DNA of 5,365 bases from assembly GCA_027294925.1 (NCBI GenBank), contig JAPULM010000078.1, positions 1-5,365 of the forward strand. Reading direction: 5' to 3'. The DNA comes from a bacterium (GTDB lineage Bacteria > Tectomicrobia > Entotheonellia > Entotheonellales > Entotheonellaceae). Below the pieces are notes generated by a model. The model did not search any database. It was not told the origin of the DNA and saw only the letters and a program-made list of their open reading frames with translations. The translations under genes and the position numbers were made by a program. Positions 1 to 5,365 of this stretch are shown here, piece after piece (the stretch's first letter is position 1; every line of letters begins with the position of its first letter).

Positions 1-332
1 CGTATGTCACCGATTTCCATCCGGTAGTGCACCCGCAATAGCTCATTGGGGCGGAAGTCCCAATAGAGCCTTAAGCGGGTATCAAAAAAGGATTTGGTGT
101 CACTATCATCAGTTGGAAAGCCACCACTCTCGCCACCGCTATACCTGATTGAATCCCGATCCGCCTCAGCACCGGCAATGTTACTGCCTACATAGCGTAG
201 ACGAAAATCACCACCAACCAGGAGAATTTCTTCTTTGGAAAATAATGAAATGCCCTGCCCCCACGCCTGGCTTATCCCCAGGCCTAGCAGCAGGCAACAT
301 AGCATAGCAAGCGTTCGCTGGGTTATCGACAT
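1..332 (-). CDS. Exported protein, probable outer-membrane beta-barrel (porin-like), 5' part only
   Basis: The frame is open from an ATG at 332 down to the left edge, giving about 110 codons of the N-terminus; the rest lies outside the window. It begins with a clear Sec signal peptide: MSITQRT, a hydrophobic stretch at residues 8-20 (LAMLCCLLLGLGI), then SQAWG with likely cleavage after Gly25. There is no lipobox, so it is not a lipoprotein. The mature part shows alternating hydrophobic/polar stretches typical of outer-membrane strands (ILLVGGDFRLRYV near residues 36-48; FFDTRLRLYWDF and LLRVHYRMEIGD near 80-108) separated by a Gly/Asp/Ser-rich loop. This resembles the start of porin or alginate-export-like barrels, but the family is inferred from pattern only. 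It lacks the helical, coiled-coil look of TolC-type factors. The ATG was chosen because the signal peptide follows at once and no in-frame ATG was found in the roughly 80 bases upstream. No good Shine-Dalgarno precedes it. It is transcribed divergently from the efflux operon. Confidence 0.75.
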   Translation of the reverse strand, partial: MSITQRTLAMLCCLLLGLGISQAWGQGISLFSKEEILLVGGDFRLRYVGSNIAGAEADRDSIRYSGGESGGFPTDDSDTKSFFDTRLRLYWDFRPNELLRVHYRMEIGDI

Positions 333-420
333 AAGGCAGTACGACCCATGATGATGGACAAAACAAGGCCCCCAAACAGAAGGAACCAAACAAAGATGAG
401 GAGGACCTAGAGACCGAAGA

Positions 421-451
421 ATTCTAGGCGACACCAGGAGACGGCGGGCAA
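421..451 (-). promoter_or_regulatory. Weak candidate promoter for the barrel gene
   Basis: On the minus strand a -10-like TAGAAT (complement of 421-426, five of six consensus bases) follows a -35-like TTGCCC (complement of 446-451, three of six) with a 19-base spacer, longer than the ideal 17. Transcription would start near 414 and leave a leader of about 80 bases before the ATG at 332. This is a pattern match only and could be chance. Confidence 0.22.
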
Positions 452-512
452 GCAGCCAAAAGCTCTACTAAAAAAGCATGGCGCAACATCAGGCCCGGGT
501 CAACAAACCGGC

Positions 513-537
513 GCATAGTACCTGTTTTAGACTACGC
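513..537. repeat. Short imperfect inverted repeat
   Basis: GCATAGT (513-519) and ACTACGC (531-537) pair at six of seven positions around an 11-base loop. No T-run follows, so it is not a convincing intrinsic terminator. It may be a regulator binding site or chance. Confidence 0.3.
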
Positions 538-553
538 TTGTCAAGGCATTGAT

Positions 554-586
554 CATATGGCTTGCACAATAGACTTTAGCCATAGG
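554..586. repeat. Inverted repeat, possible operator
   Basis: CATATGGC (554-561) and GCCATAGG (579-586) are inverted copies matching at seven of eight positions, including a perfect six-base core TATGGC / GCCATA separated by 17 bases. The arm centres lie 23 bases apart, about two helical turns, which would suit a dimeric regulator bound on one DNA face. It sits about 70 to 100 bases upstream of the predicted -35 element of the efflux operon. No regulator gene is in the window, so a role is inference. Confidence 0.35.
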
Positions 587-656
587 CCATCGCATCCCTT
601 TTTCTTTTCTGCTGCCATCAGAATACCAAATGACCTTGATGTCCCTGAGGCGTCGC

Positions 657-685
657 TTGCAGAAGTATCATCTGCTCGACATAAT
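657..685 (+). promoter_or_regulatory. Candidate sigma70 promoter for the efflux operon
   Basis: TTGCAG (657-662) and CATAAT (680-685) are separated by exactly 17 bases. The -10 matches five of six consensus bases and the -35 matches three of six. Transcription would begin near 692 and give a leader of about 100 bases before the adaptor ATG at 792. This position also argues against the adaptor starting at the in-frame ATG at 630, which would lie upstream of the promoter. Confidence 0.45.
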
Positions 686-776
686 GATGAGATGGTCACA
701 AGTTCAATATGAGGGGGTGGGAAGAAAAGCACCTGTCTGCAAAGCAGTTCAGACTCGAAAAAAAACAAGGTTTGGC

Positions 777-782
777 AAGGAA
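777..782 (+). promoter_or_regulatory. Ribosome binding site that sets the adaptor start at 792
   Basis: AAGGAA ends nine bases before ATG 792, a normal Shine-Dalgarno distance. A second weak GAGG (785-788) lies closer and could serve the adjacent ATG at 795. The far upstream in-frame ATG at 630 has no such site. Confidence 0.6.
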
Positions 783-791
783 CTGAGGCGA

Positions 792-2222
792 ATGATGCGC
801 AGGGCATTACTGATTACACTGGCGACACTATTATGTCTGGCCATCGGCATGGTCGGTATGCGGTTATTGATGGGCATGCGTCGACCGCCACAACGGGTGG
901 TGATCGCGAAGCAAGGGAAAGCCGTACGTGTAATTGCGGTATCGCCACAGACGGTGACCATGACAATAAACGGCTTTGGCGCCGTACGGGCCAAAACGGA
1001 GTGGCGCGCCGTACCGGAAGTGTCTGGTAAGGTGATAACGTTATCACCTCAAGTTCAGGCCGGGCTACATGTGAAGGAAGGCGAACTTTTATTTGTTATT
1101 GATCCACGCGCTTACCGTCTGACGGCGCAACGCATCCGGTCTGAAATTCAACAAGTGCACACAGAAATCGACCTCCTGCAACAACAACGCCGTAACCACG
1201 AGGCGACACTGCGGCTGGCCGAGCGCGATCTGAGCATCGCCGAAGCCGAATTGCAACGCGATGAAGCCTTAGTGCTCAGAGGTACTATTGCCTCTCGTGA
1301 GCGCGATAGCCGACGACAATGGCGCAACCGCTTCGCCAACACCGTACAGGAGGTCAGCAATCTTCTGGCTCTGATTACACCCCAAATCGACAAAGCTAAA
1401 GCCGCCATTGCGGTCGCGCAGAGCAGGCTGGCGGAAGCCGAACTACAAATCGAAAAAACCCGCATACTTGCGCCATTCAACGGCCAAGTTGTACGCACCT
1501 CTTTATCCAGGGGTGAATACGTTGAGGCCGGACGTGAGGTCATGATGCTTTACGACACAACCGTGGTGGAAATTCCGCTCACCATCCCCCTTGATGATTT
1601 ACGCTGGCTACCGGAGCTATCACCAAACACGCTAAGAAACGCTGCACAAACCCCCGAGCGCGCAGCCATCTCCCTGCCACCGGCCACCGTCCGCTGGCGC
1701 AACGCGGAGAATTTGTATACCTGGCAGGGACACGTGCAGCGCTGGGAAGCGGGTTTGGACCAACAGTCGCGCACCTTAACCTTGGTGGTGGAGGTACGAG
1801 ACCCGTGGAGCACCTTTCAACCCGGCGCTCGCCCGCCACTGCAACCAGGCATGTTTTGCGAGGTCGATATTCAGACCATGTCACGGACTGAGGCGATCGT
1901 TATTCCACGCGCCGCCTTGCATGACGACAACACCGTCTATCTAGCGCAAGACAACCTCCTGGCCAGTCGTAAGGTACGTGTCCTGCGCCTGTTGCGTGAT
2001 CAGGCCGTCATTGCATCGGGTTTACAGCCCGGCGATCGAGTCATTGTTTCGCCGCTCGATGCACCGGTACTTGGCATGAAACTACGCCCTCAAGCTACCT
2101 CACAACCACCGCCCACAACCCTAGGGGCAAAACAAGTTAAGCCCTCTAGCCGCTTACGATTGCCTCAGAAGAAAAGATCTCCCCTAGCTTCCCTTGCCAA
2201 AGGGGGAAATGGAGCCAAGTAA
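792..2222 (+). CDS. RND efflux pump periplasmic adaptor subunit (membrane fusion protein, HlyD/AcrA type)
   Basis: This 476-residue protein would link the RND permease to an outer-membrane channel. One hydrophobic segment (about residues 5-27) has no lipobox cysteine, so it is probably a membrane anchor rather than a lipoprotein signal. The first half-lipoyl region (about 68-106) includes the pattern VPEVSGKV...VKEGELLFVID. A long alpha-helical coiled-coil hairpin rich in Gln, Glu, Arg and Leu covers about 108-222. The second lipoyl half follows (ILAPFNGQVV, 225-234, through about 257), then a beta-barrel domain to about 362 and a membrane-proximal domain (VIPRAAL...GLQPGDRVIVSPL) to about 425. 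Residues 433-476 are a Pro/Ser/Lys-rich basic tail with no recognised domain. At the hairpin tip, Arg156 and Leu160 fit the TolC-contact RLS motif but the Ser position is Ala167. The open frame extends upstream to ATG 630, but those 54 codons are highly basic, not adaptor-like, and lack a ribosome binding site, so 792 was chosen. The permease gene follows at once. The substrate cannot be told. Confidence 0.93.
   Translation: MMRRALLITLATLLCLAIGMVGMRLLMGMRRPPQRVVIAKQGKAVRVIAVSPQTVTMTINGFGAVRAKTEWRAVPEVSGKVITLSPQVQAGLHVKEGELLFVIDPRAYRLTAQRIRSEIQQVHTEIDLLQQQRRNHEATLRLAERDLSIAEAELQRDEALVLRGTIASRERDSRRQWRNRFANTVQEVSNLLALITPQIDKAKAAIAVAQSRLAEAELQIEKTRILAPFNGQVVRTSLSRGEYVEAGREVMMLYDTTVVEIPLTIPLDDLRWLPELSPNTLRNAAQTPERAAISLPPATVRWRNAENLYTWQGHVQRWEAGLDQQSRTLTLVVEVRDPWSTFQPGARPPLQPGMFCEVDIQTMSRTEAIVIPRAALHDDNTVYLAQDNLLASRKVRVLRLLRDQAVIASGLQPGDRVIVSPLDAPVLGMKLRPQATSQPPPTTLGAKQVKPSSRLRLPQKKRSPLASLAKGGNGAK
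2179..2217. repeat. Repeat-like palindromic segment in the adaptor 3' end
   Basis: This C-rich then G-rich stretch encodes SPLASLAKGGNGA at the adaptor C-terminus. Within it CCCTT (2191-2195) and AAGGG (2200-2204) form a five-base stem with a four-base loop. An alternative register pairs TTCCC (2189-2193) with GGGAA (2204-2208). From memory it resembles dispersed palindromic repeats whose translations read like SPL..LAKGG in several proteobacteria, but no second copy is present here to prove repetition. The hairpin lies against the alternative ATG (2209) of the permease. Confidence 0.35.
2211..2214 (+). promoter_or_regulatory. Ribosome binding site supporting the GTG start of the permease
   Basis: GGAG ends nine bases before GTG 2224. 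The in-frame ATG at 2209 has only a G-run (2202-2206) two bases upstream, too close for a normal site, so the GTG is preferred even though ATG is the more common start codon. Both choices keep the permease tightly coupled to the adaptor stop at 2220-2222. Confidence 0.5.
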
Positions 2223-2223
2223 C

Positions 2224-5200
2224 GTGCGACGCCTGATCAGCGCTGCTGTGCACAACCCTGTGGCAACAAATATACTCATGCTCGTGCTCATTGTCAGTGG
2301 CGGCTGGAGCGTCCTGACACTGACGCGAGAGACGTTGCCACAATTGTCGTTCGATATCATTCAGGTTAGTGTTGTGTTTGATGGTGCCACACCTGAGGAT
2401 GTCGAAGAAGGTGTGGTAATCAAAATCGAAGAGGCCATCAGCGGCATTGAGGGTATTCGAAAAGTGTCTTCCAGCGCCTTTGAAGATCTGGCTCTGGTCT
2501 GGGCTGAACTAGAACCGCGAGCGGATAACCGCAAGGTGCTAGACGACATCAAGGATGAAGTGGACAAAATCGAAACCTTTCCCGACGATGCCAAAACGCC
2601 GCGAGTAGTTGAACTCACCCGTCGTCGCCAGGTGATCAACATCGCCGTGTTTGGCGACCAACCGGAACGGGTGCTAAAAGAAACGGCGCATCAGATTCGA
2701 GATGATCTGATGCATGAGCGCACCATTTCACAAGTTGAAATTTCGGGCACTCGAGATTATGAAATTACCATCGAAGTCTCAGAAGCCATGCTACGCCGCT
2801 ACCACCTCACCTTTGAGCAGATCCGCGACACGGTCCGCCGCAGTAGCTTGAACCTTCCAGCTGGCGATCTCAAAACTGCGACCAGGGATATTGTGGTGCG
2901 CACCAGTGGACAACGCTACACCGCAGCCGAATTCGCTAGCATCCCGGTGGTGACGCATGTCGACGGCACGGTGATTCGGCTAGGCGATATTGCGCAGGTG
3001 TTTGACGGATTCGAAGAAGCAGATCAGGCGGGGCGCTTTAACGGACAAGCGGCTGTTTTGGTGTCCATTTTTAAAACCAATGAAGAGGATGCCTTAGCCA
3101 TTTCCAAAACCGTGCGGCACTATGTCGAAACCCAAAACTCACGCCTGCCGCCTGGCTTATCCCTAAATGTCTGGGCCGACAGCGCGCCAGTAATCAACGG
3201 TCGCCTGCGTCTGCTAACCAATAACGGCCTGGTCGGGCTGATTCTGGTCTTCCTCTGCCTGTGGTTATTCCTCAACTTACGCCTCGCCTTCTGGGTGGCG
3301 GCAGGTTTACCGGTGGCGTTTATGGGCGCCTTTTGGCTACTCGACCTCAGCGGCGCCACCCTCAACATGATCACCATGTTTGCTTGCATCATGGCCCTCG
3401 GAATTCTGGTCGATGATGCGATTGTGGTGGGTGAAAATATTTATGCCCATTGGCAACGTGGCAAATCACCCATACAAGCCGCTATCGACGGCACGCAGGA
3501 AGTGCTCATCCCAGTGGTCAGCGCCGTGCTAACCACGGTTGCCGCTTTTTTACCTCTGTTTACGATGGAGGGTATCCTCGGCAAATTCATCGCCGTCCTG
3601 CCCGTCACCATGGTCGCCGCCTTGATGACCTCACTGCTCGAAGTGGTGATCATTTTGCCGCCCCATCTGGCCCATTCCCTACCCAAGCATGACAGAGTCC
3701 TATCGGATCATCGATTCGCCCAATGGATGCGGCATCTACGACAACACATTGACCACTCTGTTAAGTGGTGTATCACACGTGCTTATCTGCCGCTGTTGAT
3801 GCGTGCCCTATCCTTACGTTTGGTGGTGTTAGCAGGAGCTGTGGCAATTCTGATGATCATGCGCGGCCTGGTGCAGGGTGGCCATATCGAATTTTTACTA
3901 CTCCCTAAAGCCGATGCCGACACCATTATTGCCCGTTTAACCTTACCCCAGGGGACCCCCCTTAACCATACGTTACGCAGCACCGAACGCCTGGAGGCAT
4001 CGGCGCGCCAACTGAATCAGCTTTTCCAGATCCGTAAGCTTGCTGATCAAGCGGTTGTCCAACGCATAATGACCGTCGTCGGCAGACATTCCAACTTCAA
4101 CCCGGAAATCGGCAGCCATGCTGGTGAGGTGACGCTAGAGCTGATGCCGGTCGAACGCCGTGGCATTACCAGCCAGGATATTTTGTCCGCCTGGCGACGA
4201 CTGACTGGCGACATTCCCGAGGCGTTGGCTCTCACCTTTGGCACGCGGGAAGTATCGCCTGGCGGCCCCCCCATTGAGGTACGCTTGATCGGCGACCATT
4301 ATGACGATTTACGCGTCGTGGCGGACCGCGTTAAAGCTGAGCTATCGACCTATCCCGGGGTACTGGACATTCAGGATGACTTCCGCCCCGGTAAAATGCA
4401 AGCTGAACTCAATCTGAAGCCAGCTGGTCTTGTACTCGGCCTCACCTTAGACGATTTGGCGCGCCAGGTTCGTTACGGCCTGTTTGGCGCCGAAGCCCTC
4501 CGCTTACAACGTGGCCGGGATGATGTGCGGGTGATGATTCGCTACCCGGTGGCTGAACGACGTGCCCTTGGCGACCTTGAACGTATCCGCATTCGAATGC
4601 CAGATGGGGCTGAGGCGCCTTTTACTGAAGTGGCAACTGTCACCCTCAACCGTGGCTATGCACTGATTAAACATGTCGACCGGCAACGGGTGGTAACGGT
4701 GACTGCTGATGTGGATACAGCGCTTGCTAACGCCGAGAAGGTGCTAGCGGACCTAGGTGATAGCTTTCTGCCCCCTTTGTTGGCAAAATTTGAGCGCCTG
4801 CGATATTCCTTTGAAGGGCAACATCACGAAACGCAACGCTCGGTTAAAAGCCTGTATCGCGGCTTCGTCATCGCCATGCTGTTAATTTATGGCATTCTCG
4901 CTACTGTCTTTCGTTCCTACTTACAACCCCTGATCGTCATGTCAGTCATTCCCTTTGGCCTGATTGGGGCTATCTTAGGACATCTCATCATGGGTCACGA
5001 CCTTACCATGATGAGTCTGTTCGGATTGGTCGCCTTAAGCGGGGTGGTGGTTAATGACGCACTGGTACTCATTGACGTGATCAATCGCAACCGCAATCAA
5101 GGTGTCCCAGTTGTACAGGCCGTGTTAAACGGCGGGCAGGCTCGCTTTCGGGCTATTTTTCTCACCACCTTGACCACTGTCGCCGGTCTTCTACCTATTC

Positions 5201-5365
5201 TGGCTGAAAAAAGTTTTCAAGCCCAATTTCTCATTCCTATGGCCATCTCCATCAGTTTCGGACTGGTCGGCGCAACGTTTCTAACCTTGTTTCTGGTACC
5301 TGCTCTGTACTTGCTCTTGCATGACCTGCAGCGTATCATAGACTGGCTTCGAACCGGCCAATGGA
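2224..5365 (+). CDS. Efflux RND transporter permease subunit (HAE1/AcrB-like), 3' end cut by window
   Basis: The frame is uninterrupted for 1047 codons to the window edge, close to full family length (about 1020-1060), so little is missing. This is the proton-driven inner-membrane pump. Twelve membrane segments are visible: TM1 about 14-32 after the typical NPVATN; TM2-TM6 about 335-351, 356-373, 380-403, 426-445 and 454-480; TM7 about 531-548; TM8-TM12 about 880-897, 900-924, 928-952, 977-996 and 1003-1032. Large periplasmic porter/docking loops lie between TM1-TM2 and TM7-TM8. TM4 carries the proton-relay Asp pair (GILVDDAIVVGENI, Asp397-Asp398). TM10 reads GVVVNDALVLID, so the site of AcrB Lys940 is Asn944. 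The two halves show the family's internal duplication: the TM4-TM5 region and the TM10-TM11 region align by eye (DDAIVVGEN...AVLTTVAAFLPL against NDALVLIDV...TTLTTVAGLLPI). An alternative start is ATG 2209, five codons upstream, overlapping the adaptor by 14 bases. No frameshift or stop was found on full translation. Substrate unknown: drugs, detergents, dyes or lipids are all possible. Confidence 0.95.
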   Translation, partial: MRRLISAAVHNPVATNILMLVLIVSGGWSVLTLTRETLPQLSFDIIQVSVVFDGATPEDVEEGVVIKIEEAISGIEGIRKVSSSAFEDLALVWAELEPRADNRKVLDDIKDEVDKIETFPDDAKTPRVVELTRRRQVINIAVFGDQPERVLKETAHQIRDDLMHERTISQVEISGTRDYEITIEVSEAMLRRYHLTFEQIRDTVRRSSLNLPAGDLKTATRDIVVRTSGQRYTAAEFASIPVVTHVDGTVIRLGDIAQVFDGFEEADQAGRFNGQAAVLVSIFKTNEEDALAISKTVRHYVETQNSRLPPGLSLNVWADSAPVINGRLRLLTNNGLVGLILVFLCLWLFLNLRLAFWVAAGLPVAFMGAFWLLDLSGATLNMITMFACIMALGILVDDAIVVGENIYAHWQRGKSPIQAAIDGTQEVLIPVVSAVLTTVAAFLPLFTMEGILGKFIAVLPVTMVAALMTSLLEVVIILPPHLAHSLPKHDRVLSDHRFAQWMRHLRQHIDHSVKWCITRAYLPLLMRALSLRLVVLAGAVAILMIMRGLVQGGHIEFLLLPKADADTIIARLTLPQGTPLNHTLRSTERLEASARQLNQLFQIRKLADQAVVQRIMTVVGRHSNFNPEIGSHAGEVTLELMPVERRGITSQDILSAWRRLTGDIPEALALTFGTREVSPGGPPIEVRLIGDHYDDLRVVADRVKAELSTYPGVLDIQDDFRPGKMQAELNLKPAGLVLGLTLDDLARQVRYGLFGAEALRLQRGRDDVRVMIRYPVAERRALGDLERIRIRMPDGAEAPFTEVATVTLNRGYALIKHVDRQRVVTVTADVDTALANAEKVLADLGDSFLPPLLAKFERLRYSFEGQHHETQRSVKSLYRGFVIAMLLIYGILATVFRSYLQPLIVMSVIPFGLIGAILGHLIMGHDLTMMSLFGLVALSGVVVNDALVLIDVINRNRNQGVPVVQAVLNGGQARFRAIFLTTLTTVAGLLPILAEKSFQAQFLIPMAISISFGLVGATFLTLFLVPALYLLLHDLQRIIDWLRTGQW

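Larger units (their letters stand above)
333..791. other. Divergent intergenic region, no gene seen
   Basis: These 459 bases separate the start codons of the divergent barrel gene and the adaptor gene. Small open frames cross the region on both strands, but none has a ribosome binding site or a protein-like composition. The region holds a promoter candidate for the adaptor operon, a weak one for the barrel gene, and two short inverted repeats. An A-run of eight (758-765) lies just upstream of the adaptor ribosome binding site. No tRNA, riboswitch or clear terminator was recognised. Confidence 0.7.

Noticed and set aside
208..393. Minus-strand open frame of 61 codons.
   Set aside because: It overlaps the barrel gene in another frame. 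The frame starting at 332 has a clear signal peptide and strand-like sequence, while this one has no recognisable protein character.
513..537. Intrinsic terminator between the divergent genes.
   Set aside because: The stem is short and imperfect with no following T-run on either strand, and no gene converges on this site.
630..791. A 54-codon N-terminal extension of the adaptor from ATG 630.
   Set aside because: It has no ribosome binding site, lies partly upstream of the best promoter candidate, and encodes a highly basic stretch unlike adaptor N-termini. The ATG at 792 has a good AAGGAA and leads straight into the membrane anchor.
553..807. Minus-strand open frame of 84 codons across the intergenic region and the adaptor start.
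   Set aside because: Composition is Cys/Ser/Phe-rich and not protein-like, no ribosome binding site was seen, and it covers the promoter and ribosome binding site of the adaptor.
1148..1543. Minus-strand open frame of 131 codons.
   Set aside because: It is an antisense shadow of the adaptor coiled-coil, with Arg/Ser/Ala/Cys-rich composition expected from the reverse complement of that region.
3450..3692. Plus-strand open frame of 80 codons inside the permease gene.
   Set aside because: It is out of frame within a continuous, well conserved permease frame and its His/Arg-rich sequence has no recognisable features.
2224..5365. Possible frameshift or pseudogene state of the permease.
   Set aside because: Codon-by-codon reading gave an unbroken frame with all twelve membrane segments and the TM4 aspartates. 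It lacks a stop only because the window ends.

Overview
The window comes from a Gram-negative bacterium, most likely a proteobacterium. It carries a signal-peptide-bearing protein with an outer-membrane beta-barrel look, and a tripartite-pump adaptor followed by an HAE1-type RND (resistance-nodulation-division) transporter. Base composition looks moderate and even. No feature pins down a genus.

Layout: positions 1-332 (minus strand) hold the 5' part of a gene for an exported, probably outer-membrane barrel protein that runs off the left edge. Positions 333-791 are a divergent intergenic region with no convincing gene. It holds a plausible sigma70-type promoter for the plus-strand operon, a weak candidate for the minus-strand gene, and two inverted repeats. 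Positions 792-2222 encode a periplasmic adaptor (membrane fusion protein). Positions 2224-5365 encode almost all of an RND permease, still open at the right edge after 1047 codons and probably lacking only a short C-terminal tail.

The adaptor and permease form a tightly coupled operon, with one base between the adaptor stop and the preferred GTG start, or a 14-base overlap if an upstream ATG is used. Together they should form the inner-membrane and periplasmic parts of a proton-driven efflux pump. No TolC-type outer-membrane factor and no regulator lie in the window. The divergent gene does not look like TolC, so the pump must use a channel encoded elsewhere or beyond the window.

I see no sign of a new kind of system: this is an ordinary RND efflux locus. 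The points worth a second look are the Asn at the usual TM10 lysine site of the permease, a low-complexity adaptor tail that resembles a dispersed palindromic repeat and overlaps the permease start region, an Ala in place of the Ser of the TolC-contact motif in the adaptor, and two inverted repeats in the divergent promoter region.
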